Below are positions 19,439 to 28,486 of a DNA stretch of 64,000 nt, one piece after another. The position numbers and the translations under genes are program-made. Each line of letters begins with the position of its first letter. Position 1 is the stretch's first letter. The notes beneath the pieces are model-generated. The model was given only the letters and a program-made list of their open reading frames with translations. It had not been told where the DNA came from and made no database searches. This DNA comes from Lysobacterales bacterium (lineage in GTDB: Bacteria > Pseudomonadota > Gammaproteobacteria > Xanthomonadales > Xanthomonadaceae): NCBI GenBank assembly GCA_014946745.1, contig JADCRD010000001.1:62001-126000 (forward strand), given 5' to 3'.

Positions 19439-21367
19439 ATGAATTTTTTCGAACGCCAGGCCCAGGCTCGCAGCCAGTCAAAGCGGCTGGTGCTGCTGTT
19501 CATCGCCGCCGTGGTCGCGATCATCACTGCGGTCAGCGGCGGTCTGTTTCTGCTGCTGTGGCTGGGCGCTGACGCGCGCGACCTCGAGCGCGTCGGCGGC
19601 CCCATCGGGCTGCTCGCCGAGTTCAGTGGCCTGCTGCTGTTCGCTGCTGCGGTCACCGCGCTAGTGATCGCGGCGGCCTCGCTGTACCGCATCGCCAGTC
19701 TGCGCGGGGGCGGTGCGGCGGTGGCGCGGGCGATGGGCGGTCGCGAGGTGTCCGAGGACACTCGCGACCCCGAGCTGAAGCGCCTGCGCAATGTGGTCGA
19801 GGAAATCGCGATCGCCTCTTCGCTGCCGGTGCCGGCGATCTTCATCATGGAAGACGAGCCCGGCATCAACGCCTTCGCTGCCGGCTATGCGCCAGGCGAT
19901 GCGGCGGTGGCGGTCAGCCGCGGCGCACTGATGTACTTGAATCGCGACGAGCTGCAGGGCGTGATCGCCCACGAGTTCAGCCACGTCCTGAATGGCGATA
20001 TGCGCCTCAACATCCGGCTCATGGGCGTGCTGTTCGGCGTGCTCGCGCTGGGCGTGATTGGCGCCCGCGTGCTGGAACTCACCCGCGGCAGCCGCAGCCG
20101 CGATGCCGGGCCCATCATCGGAATCGGTGTGGTACTGATGGTGGTCGGCTATGTCGGCCTGTTCTTCGGCCGTCTGATCAAGGCCGCGGTGTCGCGCCAG
20201 CGCGAGTTTCTTGCCGACGCCTCCGCCGTGCAGTTCACCCGCCAGACCCACGGCATTGCCGGCGCGCTGAAGAAGATCGGCGGCCTGCCGGCCGGCTCGA
20301 AGCTGGCCTCGGCCGAGACCGAAGAAGTCGCGCACATGCTGTTCGGCGAGGGCATGGGCTTTGCCGGCCTGTTCGCCACGCATCCGCCGCTGCACGAACG
20401 GATCAAGGCGCTGGAGCCGGGCTTCAACCCGTCCGAACTCAAGCGCCTGCAGGCGCAGTGGTTGAACGACCCGCCGCGCGGTACGGACGAGGACCTCGCC
20501 CTCGGCCTGGCCCAGCGCCAGCGCGGCGAGCTGCCGGCGCGAGAGACCGAGGTCGAGCTGCAGGTCGAGCGCGTGATCGAGCAGGTTGGCGCGCCCGATG
20601 TGAGGGATTTTCTCCGCGCGGGCGATGCGCGCGCAGCGATTCCGCCCGCCATCGATCTCGCCCTGCAGCAGCCCGAGCGCGCCCAGGCCCTCCTGCTCGG
20701 CTTGCTGCTCGATCACGAGGAGCGCCTGCGCGCGCAGCAGCTGCACGCGGTGCGCGAGCTGCTGGGGGCCGGTGCGGCGGAGGAAGCGAGCGTCGAATCG
20801 GCCCTCCTGATCGGACTGCATCCGGCGCTGCGCTTGCCGGTGCTGCTGCTGGCGCTGGGCACAGTGCGTCATCTCGGACGCGCCGGGCAGCAGCGTCTGG
20901 TGGATGCCGTCGACGCCCTGATCCACGCCGATGGCGAGCTGGAGCTGTTCGAGCACCTCACCGGCATGCTGCTGTCACGGCAGATCGAGGACAGCATCGA
21001 CCCGCGCGCCCGCGCCCGGCAGCGCATGATCAAGCTTAGCGAGGCTGGCGAAGCGGCGGCGGATCTGCTGGCCGTGCTGGCCTGGTACGGCCACGAGAGC
21101 GAAGCGGAGGCGCGGCGCGCCTATTTGTCGGCCCTGCATGCCGCCCTGCCGCAGATGGCCAAGCCCTACGCGCCGCCGCAGGACTGGCGCCACCGTCTGG
21201 ATCAAGCTCTGCCCGTGCTCGACCGCATCGACCCACCCGGCAAACGCCTGCTGGTCGAAGCCCTGGTGGTCGCCATCACCCACGACCAGCGCGTGAGCCT
21301 CGAAGAAGCCGAGCTCCTGCGCACGGTGTGCGCGTACCTGCGGTGTCCGCTGCCGCCGGTGGCCTAG
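19439..21367 (+). CDS. M48 family membrane metalloprotease with extra C-terminal domain
   Basis: 642 residues. Two N-terminal spans (16-42, 60-83) precede an HtpX-like zinc protease domain with HEFSH at 178-182 and the third ligand E256 in REFLADA; two further spans lie at about 196-212 and 224-244. This is the HtpX/M48B topology, with the active site facing the cytoplasm. Residues 340-642 are a long additional helical domain absent from HtpX, ending in a TerB-like segment. It forms a pair with lemA. Likely role: membrane protein quality control; substrates unknown. Confidence 0.88.
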   Translation: MNFFERQAQARSQSKRLVLLFIAAVVAIITAVSGGLFLLLWLGADARDLERVGGPIGLLAEFSGLLLFAAAVTALVIAAASLYRIASLRGGGAAVARAMGGREVSEDTRDPELKRLRNVVEEIAIASSLPVPAIFIMEDEPGINAFAAGYAPGDAAVAVSRGALMYLNRDELQGVIAHEFSHVLNGDMRLNIRLMGVLFGVLALGVIGARVLELTRGSRSRDAGPIIGIGVVLMVVGYVGLFFGRLIKAAVSRQREFLADASAVQFTRQTHGIAGALKKIGGLPAGSKLASAETEEVAHMLFGEGMGFAGLFATHPPLHERIKALEPGFNPSELKRLQAQWLNDPPRGTDEDLALGLAQRQRGELPARETEVELQVERVIEQVGAPDVRDFLRAGDARAAIPPAIDLALQQPERAQALLLGLLLDHEERLRAQQLHAVRELLGAGAAEEASVESALLIGLHPALRLPVLLLALGTVRHLGRAGQQRLVDAVDALIHADGELELFEHLTGMLLSRQIEDSIDPRARARQRMIKLSEAGEAAADLLAVLAWYGHESEAEARRAYLSALHAALPQMAKPYAPPQDWRHRLDQALPVLDRIDPPGKRLLVEALVVAITHDQRVSLEEAELLRTVCAYLRCPLPPVA

Positions 21368-21372
21368 GGGCC

Positions 21373-21519
21373 GGGATTCGGGATTCGGGATTTGGGATTC
21401 GCAACAGCGCGTAGCTTTGAGACTGAGGCAATAGGCGAAGGCCGCGTCGACAGGATTCGAGGAAGCACAGGATGGTCCTGGCTCTTCAACGAATCCCTAA
21501 TCCCGAATCCCGAATCCCA
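21373..21519. repeat. Heptad repeats (GGGATTC) in inverted arrangement
   Basis: Four copies of GGGATTC/T in a row at 21373-21401 and the complementary series at 21491-21519 face each other across the gap between two convergent genes. The arms could form a long imperfect hairpin. Confidence 0.8.
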
Positions 21520-21533
21520 ACGCGCAGCGGACT

Positions 21534-23111
21534 TCAGCGCGAAGCGATGAAGTCCGCTGCGCGTTCCGCAATCATCACCGTCGGCGCATTCGTGTTCCCG
21601 CCCACAAGCGTGGGCATCACCGAGGCGTCGACCACGCGCAGGGCGTCCACACCGCGCACCCGCAGTTCCGAATCGACCACGGCCTCCGCGTCCTCACCCA
21701 TGCGGCAGGTGCCGACGGGGTGGTAGATGGTCTCGGCCTTGCGGCGGATGAAGTCGATGATGCCGGCCTCGTCCTGCACGGCTTCGCCTGGCATCAGCTC
21801 GTGCCTGCGGTGCGGCTTGAAGGCCGCCTGCGCGAGGATCTCGCGTGAGAGCTTGACGCACTCGACCATCACCTTGAGATCGAAGCCCTCGGCGTCGCTC
21901 AGGTAATTGGCGTGGATGCGGATCTTGTCCTGTGGATTGGCCGATGCGAGTTCCAGGTGGCCGCGACTCTTTGGCCGCAGGAAGCAGGCGTGCACGGTGT
22001 AGCCGCTGCCCTTCAGGCGATTGCGGCCGTGGTCGTCGAGCAGGGCCGGCACGAAGTGGAACTGGATGTCCGGCCGTTCGTCCTCGGCCAGCCGCGAGCG
22101 CAGAAAGCCGCCCGCCTCGGCAACGTTGCTGGTGCCGGGCCCTTTGCGGAACAGGTAGTACTGCCAGGCCACCGCGATGTCCGAGAGCGTGTCGTAGCTC
22201 AGGTCGTTGCTGGCCTGGGTGAGCGTGCAGATGTCCAGATGGTCCTGCAGGTTGGCACCGACGCCGGGCGCATCCACGCGCACCGCGATGCCCTGCCTGC
22301 GCAGCTGCGCGGCCGGGCCGATGCCCGAAAGCATCAGCAGCTGCGGTGAGTTCAGCGCGCCGCCGCAGAGGATCACCTCGCGCTCGGCGCGCGCCTCGCG
22401 CGGGCTTGAGCCCTGCAGGTAGCGCAGGCCCACGGCGCGGCGACGTTCGAAGATCAGGCCCTGGGCCTGCGCGCCGGTGACGATGGTCAGGTTCGGACGG
22501 TCGCGCACCGGGTTGAGATAGGCGACTGCCGTCGAACAGCGCGCGCCGTTCTTCTGCGTGACCTGGTAGTAGCCGAAGCCGTCCTGGCCTGCACCGTTGA
22601 AGTCCTCAGTGCGCGTGTGTCCCGCCTGCAGAGCGGCCTCGATGAAGGCCTCTGACAGCGGATTGGTGTGGATGTGGTCACTGACGCAGAGCGGGCCGTC
22701 GCCACCGTGGAAGGTGCTGGCGCCGCGCGCGTTGCCTTCAGCCTTGCGGAAGGCGGGCAGGGCGCTCTGCCAGTTCCAACCGCGCGCGCCCTGCTGCTCC
22801 CAGTCGTCGTAGTCGCGCGCATCGCCGCGGGTGTAGCACATCGCGTTGATCGAGCTGGAGCCGCCCAGCACGCGCCCGCGCGGCCACCACAGGCGACGGC
22901 CGCCGAGCTGGGCTTCGGGTTCGGTGCTGTAGTCCCAGTTCGCGTTCTTCTTGCCCACCAGCTTGGCGATGCCGGCCGGCATGTGGATGAAGGGGTGCCA
23001 GTCGCGCGGGCCGGCTTCGAGCAGCAGCACCTTGCAGTCGCGATCGGCGGAGAGCCGGTTCGCCAGCACGCAGCCTGCGGAGCCGGCGCCGACGATGATG
23101 TAGTCGTACAT
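21534..23111 (-). CDS. GMC-family FAD oxidoreductase (choline dehydrogenase-like)
   Basis: 525 residues, standard length. N-terminal FAD fold YDYIIVGAGSAGCVLANRL with E at the end of the second strand; GMC signatures GRVLGGSSSINAMCY near residue 80 and GALNSPQLLMLSGIGP near 250; active-site region YHPVGTCRMG and the final NTNAPT. Closest in look to BetA-type alcohol or choline dehydrogenases, but no betB or transporter is adjacent, so the substrate is open. Cytoplasmic or peripheral membrane. It diverges from the transporter gene. Confidence 0.88.
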   Translation of the reverse strand: MYDYIIVGAGSAGCVLANRLSADRDCKVLLLEAGPRDWHPFIHMPAGIAKLVGKKNANWDYSTEPEAQLGGRRLWWPRGRVLGGSSSINAMCYTRGDARDYDDWEQQGARGWNWQSALPAFRKAEGNARGASTFHGGDGPLCVSDHIHTNPLSEAFIEAALQAGHTRTEDFNGAGQDGFGYYQVTQKNGARCSTAVAYLNPVRDRPNLTIVTGAQAQGLIFERRRAVGLRYLQGSSPREARAEREVILCGGALNSPQLLMLSGIGPAAQLRRQGIAVRVDAPGVGANLQDHLDICTLTQASNDLSYDTLSDIAVAWQYYLFRKGPGTSNVAEAGGFLRSRLAEDERPDIQFHFVPALLDDHGRNRLKGSGYTVHACFLRPKSRGHLELASANPQDKIRIHANYLSDAEGFDLKVMVECVKLSREILAQAAFKPHRRHELMPGEAVQDEAGIIDFIRRKAETIYHPVGTCRMGEDAEAVVDSELRVRGVDALRVVDASVMPTLVGGNTNAPTVMIAERAADFIASR

Positions 23112-23242
23112 GGGGATGCCTGATGTTGCGCTGCAGCGAGGCGCAGTGAGGGTTTGCGGGGTTTTCTCGAAGTGCCGGGACCGTAGACCCCATGTCTAGA
23201 GCAAAGACTCGATCCGCGCCGCGAAAGGCCCGACGTTCGACT

Positions 23243-24661
23243 ATGGTCGCAGGCCTCACCCCGGATGCAGTATGGTCCGCGCCGCCCGCCTGCCGATCCG
23301 CAGAGAAGCCCTTGAGCCAGCGCCACGATTCGTCCAAGCCAGCGAACGCCCGTGCCAACGCCCAGGCGGCGCGCGATGACGCCGGCGCCAGCCTCGGCAA
23401 GCTCGCCGGCCTGCGCGATGCGCTGCGCGACTTCCCGCCGCTGCTGTGGGCGGCGCTGTACTTCTTCTTCCTCTTGACCGGCTACTACATCCTGCGGCCG
23501 GTGCGCGACGCGATGGGCAGCACCCAGAATCTGCAGCTGCTGTTCACTGGGACCTTCATCTCCATGCTGCTGCTGCAGCCGGTCTACGGCGCCATCGTCA
23601 GCCGCTACGCGCGGCGCGTGTTCCTGCCCGTGGTCTACCTGTTTTTCATTGCCTGCCTGGTGGGCTTCTGGTGGGTGTTCAACCAGGACTTCGCCTGGAA
23701 GAACACGGTGTTCTTCATCTGGGTCGCGGTGTTCAATCTGTTCGCCGTCAGCGTGTTCTGGAGCTACATGGCGGACGTGTTCCGCAATGTCGAGGCGCGC
23801 CGGCTATACGGCTACATCGGTGTCGGCGGTACCGCGGGCGCAATCTCGGGCCCGAGCATCACCAAGGCGCTGGTCGAGAGCGTCGGCGTCGCCAACCTGC
23901 TGCTCGTTTCCGCCGCACTCATTGGCCTCTGCCTGTATTGCATCGTCCGACTCGCGCCCTATGCGCGCCGCCGCGAGATCGCGGACGGAACGCGCTCGGG
24001 CGAGGAGGCCATGGGCGGCTCGATCCTCGCCGGCCTGCGCCTGGTCTGGGAGCGGCCCGTGCTTCGCGCGATGGCGGCCCTGCTGTTCTTCGGCGTCGGC
24101 GTCGGCACCCTGCTGTACAACGAGCAGGCGGCGATCGCGCGCACCTATTTCGCCACTCCGGAAGCGCGCACGAGTTACTTCGCGACCTTGGACCTCGCGA
24201 TCAATCTCACCACGATTCTGGTGCAGGTGTTTCTGACCCGCATTCTGCTGGTGCGCTATGGCATCGGGCCATTGCTGCTGATTCCCGCCGGCGCGATTTT
24301 CCTGGGCTACTGCCTGTTGGCCGCCGCGCCGCTTCCCTTGCTTGTCGCGATCGTGCAGGTGGCGACCCGCGCCGGTGAATTCTCGCTGGCCAAGCCGGCG
24401 CGCGAGACTGTCTACACCCGCGTCGACCGTGAGTCTCGCTACAAGGCCAAGGCCGTCATCGACACGGTGATCTATCGTGCTGGTGACCTCACTTTCGTCT
24501 GGCTGCACAAGGGCCTGGCTACGCTCGGCTCCACCGCGGTGTTTCTGACCGGAGCGGCCCTGGCGGCGGGCCTGGGCCTCGCGGCCTGGTCGCTGATCCG
24601 CCTGCAGAAGCAGCCGCTGCCAGAGGAGCAGGCCGCAGCGCGCGCCGTCGAGTCCCGCTGA
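23243..24661 (+). CDS. MFS-like transporter resembling NTP/NDP exchangers
   Basis: About 470 residues with 12 hydrophobic spans beginning near FPPLLWAALYFFFLLTGYYI. The YYILRPVRDAMG segment in the first span, the NVEARRLYGYIGVGGTAGAI loop and the YTRVDRESRYKAKAVIDTVI region are typical of the bacterial proteins annotated as NTP/NDP exchange transporter-like MFS members. Transport of nucleotides has been shown only for intracellular parasites, so the substrate here is unknown. The start is uncertain: ATG 23243, an upstream in-frame start at 23192, or TTG 23312 with an AGAGAAG site are all possible, and the first 70 residues are not conserved. Confidence 0.78.
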   Translation: MVAGLTPDAVWSAPPACRSAEKPLSQRHDSSKPANARANAQAARDDAGASLGKLAGLRDALRDFPPLLWAALYFFFLLTGYYILRPVRDAMGSTQNLQLLFTGTFISMLLLQPVYGAIVSRYARRVFLPVVYLFFIACLVGFWWVFNQDFAWKNTVFFIWVAVFNLFAVSVFWSYMADVFRNVEARRLYGYIGVGGTAGAISGPSITKALVESVGVANLLLVSAALIGLCLYCIVRLAPYARRREIADGTRSGEEAMGGSILAGLRLVWERPVLRAMAALLFFGVGVGTLLYNEQAAIARTYFATPEARTSYFATLDLAINLTTILVQVFLTRILLVRYGIGPLLLIPAGAIFLGYCLLAAAPLPLLVAIVQVATRAGEFSLAKPARETVYTRVDRESRYKAKAVIDTVIYRAGDLTFVWLHKGLATLGSTAVFLTGAALAAGLGLAAWSLIRLQKQPLPEEQAAARAVESR

Positions 24662-24751
24662 GCCGGGCTGATGGCCCGGCATGATCGCATCTCAGCCCGC
24701 GTCGTCGTGAAAGTGTTCTTCGAGCGCCCGGAGTTGGTGCGCCTACGCTCC

Positions 24752-24831
24752 TTGTAGGAGCCTGCTTGCAGGCGATCGCAGCCTGCGCCTCGCACCAGCC
24801 CTGCGGGTCGCGAGCAAGCTCGCTCCTACAA
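24752..24831. repeat. REP-like element, copy 1
   Basis: 80 bp bounded by TTGTAGGAG and its complement CTCCTACAA. Inside are the palindromes GCCTGCTTGCAGGC and CGAGCAAGCTCG. This wording is widespread between genes in Pseudomonas and Xanthomonadales genomes. Confidence 0.8.
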
Positions 24832-24911
24832 AGAGCCGGGAACCTGGAACTGGGAGTCGCAAATCGCAAAGCCGCCCACGGTGAGCGAAACGCGCAGTCC
24901 CTCGCTCTTTG

Positions 24912-24989
24912 CAGTTGCCTGCTCGCAAGCGACCGCAGCCTGCGCTTCGAACCAGTCCTGCGGGTCGCGAGCAAGCTCGCTCCTAAAAA
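24912..24989. repeat. REP-like element, copy 2
   Basis: Same order of blocks as copy 1 (GCCTGC, GCAGCCTGCGC, CAGTCCTGCGGGTCGCGAGC, AGCTCGCTCCTA), in the same orientation, but with a degenerate left end and A run at the right end. Confidence 0.7.
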
Positions 24990-25126
24990 CGCCTGTGCAC
25001 GCGGGGGCGATGACGGATCTCGGGCGGGTGTGTGTTCCTCGCGACGGCGGGCGGAATCTTCCGGCACATTCGCGGCGTCTTCACCGGCCTACAATCGCGG
25101 GCTTCCACCCACGCTGCGGAGCCCCC

Positions 25127-27190
25127 ATGCGCCTTATCGCCGCCAGCATCGCGCTCGCGATCGCCTCTCCCTCCTTTGCCGCCGAAGGCATGTGGACGCT
25201 CGACAATCTGCCGAAGGCGCAGATGCAGGCCGAGTTCGGCTTCACGCCCACCGAGGCCTGGGTGCAGAAGGTGATGCGCTCCTCCGTGCGCTTGGCCGGC
25301 GGCTGCTCGGGCAGCTTCATCTCCGGCGACGGCCTGGTGCTGACCAACCACCACTGCATCGTCGGCTGCATCGGCGATCTCTCCAGCGCCGACCAAGACC
25401 TGATGCGCGATGGCTTTCTGGCCAAGACCCGCGCAGACGAGCGCCAGTGTCCGAACTTCGAGATCAACCGGCTGGAGTCGATCAGCGACGTCAGCGGTCG
25501 CATCCGCGAGGCCACCCAGGGCCTGTCGGGCGAAGACTTCGCCAACGCCAAGCGCGCCGCGCAGTCGGCGATCGAGTCCGAGTGTGCCGGCGAGGATCGC
25601 AACACGGTGCGCTGCGATGTGGTTGACCTGTACCAGGGCGGCGTGCAGCACCTCTATCGCTACACGCGCTTCCAGGACGTGCGCCTGTCGTTCGCGCCGG
25701 AGTTCGCGGCCGGCTTCTTTGGCGGCGACCCCGACAACTTCAACTTCCCGCGCTACAACCTCGACATGGGCCTGCTGCGCGTCTACGAGGACGGCAAGCC
25801 GGTCGCGCTGGAGGATTTCTTCCCGCTGAACCCGGAAGGGGCGGCGGAAGGCGAGCTGGTGATGATCACCGGCCATCCGGGCTCGACCCAGCGCCTGCTC
25901 ACCGTGGCCCAGCTCGAAGCCCTGCGCGACAAGTCCCTGATCGATCGCCTGCTCAGCTTGGCCGAAATGCGCGGTGTGCTGCTGCAGTTCGGCGCGCTGG
26001 GCGAGGAGCAGGCGCGGCAGGCGCAGAACGACCTGTTCGGCGTCGAGAACAGCTTCAAGGCCCTGCGCGGCCGCCAGAGCACGCTCAACGATCCGGCGGT
26101 GTTCGAGGCCAAGCGCAAGGAAGAAGAGGCTCTCAAGGCCTTCGTCGCCGCTGATCCCAAGCTCAGCGAGGAGATCGGCGATCCGTGGTCGGCGATCGCC
26201 GAGGCCACTCGCGTGTCGCGCGAGATCGAAACCGCCTACGGCATGCTCGAAGGCGCCGGTGCTTTCCGCACGGGCTACTTCGGCCTCGCGCGCACGCTGG
26301 TGCGCGGCGCCGACGAGCGCGCCAAGCCGAACGCCGATCGCCTGCGCGAATTCGGCGAGGCCGGTTTGCCGCGCGTTGAGCAGGGCCTGTTCGCCGAGCG
26401 TCCGCTGTATCCCGACTTCGAGATCGTCAAGCTCGGTTGGAGCCTGTCCAAGCTGCGCGAGGAGCTGGGCGCCGATCATCCGGTGGTGCGCCAGGTGCTC
26501 GGCAAGGACAGCCCGCAGCAGCTGGCCGAGCGGGTGATCCGCGGCACGAAGCTGGGCGACGCGGCAGTGCGGCGCGCGCTGTGGGAAGGCGGCGCCGATG
26601 CCATCGCCAAATCGGACGACCCGATGATCGCGCTGGCGCGCGCCGTCGACCCCGCTGCACGCGAGCTGCGTGCGCGCTTCGAGCGCGAAGTGCAGGCGGT
26701 GACCCAGCAGGCTGCCGAGAAGATCGCCCGCGCCCGCTTTGCGCAGCTCGGCACCGGCGTGTACCCCGATGCGACCTTCAGCCTGCGCCTGTCCTACGGC
26801 GCGGTGCAGGGCTGGGAGTGGGGCGGTCAGACCGTGCCCTCGATGACTTACATCCGCGGCCTGTATGAGCGTGCGACGGGTTCTGATCCGTACAAGCTGG
26901 CGCCGAGCTGGGAAGCTTCGCGTGAGAAGCTGAATCTTGATCTGCCGATGAACTTCGTCAGCACCAACGACATCATCGGCGGCAATTCCGGCAGCCCGGT
27001 GATCAATGCCAAGGCGGAAGTGGTGGGCCTGGTGTTCGACGGCAACATCCACAGCCTCGGCGGCGCCTTCTGGTACGACGCCCGCATCAACCGTTCGGTG
27101 AGCGTGCATTCGGCGGCCATGATCGAAGCCCTGCGCAAGGTGTATGGCGCGAACCACCTGGCGGACGAGATTCTGGACGGCCGCAAGTAA
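25127..27190 (+). CDS. S46 family dipeptidyl-peptidase (DPP7/DPP11-like)
   Basis: 687 residues from the ATG at 25127, giving signal peptide MRLIAASIALAIASPSFAA. Periplasmic or surface serine exopeptidase that removes dipeptides from peptide N-termini. The chymotrypsin-like fold shows TNHHC (73-77) for the catalytic histidine and GGNSGSPV with S621 as nucleophile; a long helical insert lies between. Typical of asaccharolytic, peptide-using bacteria, including Xanthomonadales. I cannot decide between hydrophobic (DPP7) and acidic (DPP11) preference from sequence alone. Monocistronic; REP-like copies lie upstream and a 63-bp tandem repeat lies downstream. Confidence 0.92.
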   Translation: MRLIAASIALAIASPSFAAEGMWTLDNLPKAQMQAEFGFTPTEAWVQKVMRSSVRLAGGCSGSFISGDGLVLTNHHCIVGCIGDLSSADQDLMRDGFLAKTRADERQCPNFEINRLESISDVSGRIREATQGLSGEDFANAKRAAQSAIESECAGEDRNTVRCDVVDLYQGGVQHLYRYTRFQDVRLSFAPEFAAGFFGGDPDNFNFPRYNLDMGLLRVYEDGKPVALEDFFPLNPEGAAEGELVMITGHPGSTQRLLTVAQLEALRDKSLIDRLLSLAEMRGVLLQFGALGEEQARQAQNDLFGVENSFKALRGRQSTLNDPAVFEAKRKEEEALKAFVAADPKLSEEIGDPWSAIAEATRVSREIETAYGMLEGAGAFRTGYFGLARTLVRGADERAKPNADRLREFGEAGLPRVEQGLFAERPLYPDFEIVKLGWSLSKLREELGADHPVVRQVLGKDSPQQLAERVIRGTKLGDAAVRRALWEGGADAIAKSDDPMIALARAVDPAARELRARFEREVQAVTQQAAEKIARARFAQLGTGVYPDATFSLRLSYGAVQGWEWGGQTVPSMTYIRGLYERATGSDPYKLAPSWEASREKLNLDLPMNFVSTNDIIGGNSGSPVINAKAEVVGLVFDGNIHSLGGAFWYDARINRSVSVHSAAMIEALRKVYGANHLADEILDGRK

Positions 27191-27198
27191 GGGCGCCT

Positions 27199-27664
27199 GG
27201 AATCGGGAATCGACCGACGGTCGGTTCCCCGAGCCCCTGTTGAAACGGCGGCTGTCGTAGCAAAGCGGCAGCTGCCGTATCGCCCAAGCGAAACCGGGGC
27301 GAGTGTGGGGCTTGTGGTGGGTCAAGACCCACCCTATGCGTCTGGCCATCGGGTGACCGGGGCGAGTGTGGAGCTCATGGTGGGTCGAGACCCACCCTAT
27401 GTGTCTGGCGATCGGGTGACCGGGGCGAGCGTGGAGCTCATGGTGGGTCAAGACCCACCCTATGTGTCTGGCGATCGGGTGACCGGGGCGAGCGTGGAGT
27501 TCAGGGTGGGTCGAGACCCACCCAATGCGTCTGGCGATCGGGTGACCGGGGCGAGTGTGGAGCTCATGGTGGGTCGAGACCCACCCTATGGGTGAACGAT
27601 GCTCGGGCATTCGATGTCGCGCCACGCTCGGAACCGGCGGTCGAATCCCCAATCCCCAATCCCC
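27199..27664. repeat. Convergent gap with flanking heptad repeats
   Basis: The 478-bp gap between the S46 peptidase and the FolM-like gene has GGAATC-type heptads at 27199-27212 on the left and the complementary AATCCCC series at 27641-27664 on the right, with a 63-bp tandem array between. No gene supported; a short open frame through the array is a by-product of the repeat length being a multiple of three. Confidence 0.7.
27299..27597. repeat. 63-bp tandem array built on a palindromic core (5 copies)
   Basis: Five copies of the core GGTGGGTC(A/G)AGACCCACC recur at exactly 63-bp spacing (27318, 27381, 27444, 27507, 27570). The linker, GTCTGGCGATCGGGTGACCG plus GGCGAG, is also conserved. The same core occurs at 38.6, 43.0 and 62.4 kb with other linkers. 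Confidence 0.9.
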
Positions 27665-27668
27665 GCTC

Positions 27669-28415
27669 TCACATATTCACCGCCCTACCGCCATCCACCC
27701 GCAGCACCTGGCCGCTGGTGTAGTCGGCGCGCAGCAGGTAGGCCACGGCTTCGGCCACGTCTTCGGGGGTGCCCGGGCGCTTCAAGGTGGTCTTGTCGAG
27801 CAGGGCCTGCTGCTCCGCGCTGGGCTTGCCGCCTTCCGGCCACAGCACCGCGCCGGGGGCGACCGCGTTGACGCGCACCTCGGGGCCGAGCTCCTTGGCC
27901 AGCGAGAGGGTCATCATCAGCAGGGCCGCCTTGGCCATGCAGTAGACGGTGTGCTCCGCCAGCGGGCGTTCGGCGTAGACGTCCACCAGATTGACGATGC
28001 AGCCGCGCGTCGCGCGCAACTGCGGTGCGGCCGCTTGGCTCAGGAAGAACGGCGCGCGCGCATTGCTGGCGAACAGCTGGTCCCAGTCGTCCTGGCGCGC
28101 TTCGCCGATCGGCGTGCGGTAGAAGCTCGATGCGTTGTTGATCAGCGCATCGAGGCGACCGAAGCGCGCCAGCGTCGATGACACCAGCACGGTCTCGGCG
28201 CCGGGGTCCGCGAGTTCTGAACGGATCGCCAGCACGCTGCCGGGGCGCGCGGCCAGAAGCTCCTGTTCGAGCGCCAGCATCTCGTCGGTCGAGCTGCGGT
28301 AGTGCAGGGCGAGGTCGTAGCCGGCCGCGTGCAGGCGCCGCGCGATCACCGCGCCAACGCGGCGCGCAGCGCCAGTGATCAGCGCGACCGGCGCGCCTGA
28401 GAGGGGAGCAGACAT
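27669..28415 (-). CDS. Pteridine/dihydromonapterin reductase-like SDR
   Basis: 248 residues, short-chain dehydrogenase fold. Cofactor motif TGAARRVG (the RR variant typical of FolM/PTR1, favouring NADPH), NNAS at the usual place, and catalytic YCMAK. The usual catalytic serine is replaced within VDVYAERP by an aspartate, as in pteridine reductases. Predicted to reduce dihydrofolate or dihydromonapterin in the cytoplasm. It diverges from the MidA-like gene. Confidence 0.85.
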   Translation of the reverse strand: MSAPLSGAPVALITGAARRVGAVIARRLHAAGYDLALHYRSSTDEMLALEQELLAARPGSVLAIRSELADPGAETVLVSSTLARFGRLDALINNASSFYRTPIGEARQDDWDQLFASNARAPFFLSQAAAPQLRATRGCIVNLVDVYAERPLAEHTVYCMAKAALLMMTLSLAKELGPEVRVNAVAPGAVLWPEGGKPSAEQQALLDKTTLKRPGTPEDVAEAVAYLLRADYTSGQVLRVDGGRAVNM

Positions 28416-28486
28416 CGGGGTATCCTTCGTGCGGTCTGGCCGCAGTGTCGATGCTGGCCGCTGAAGATTCCATCACGAGACCGCTC

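Larger units (their letters stand above)
24662..25126. other. 465-bp intergenic stretch with two REP-like copies
   Basis: No gene supported. It contains two related copies of a structured repeat (next two entries) and, at its end, the promoter region of the S46 peptidase gene. Confidence 0.6.

Noticed and set aside
27305-27595. Open frame with 21-residue repeats (VGRDPPY)
   Set aside because: Produced by the 63-bp tandem array; no ribosome site or domain, and it sits between convergent gene ends.
24983-27652. Long minus-strand frame opposite the S46 peptidase gene
   Set aside because: GC-rich antisense shadow; the plus strand encodes a full protease with all motifs.
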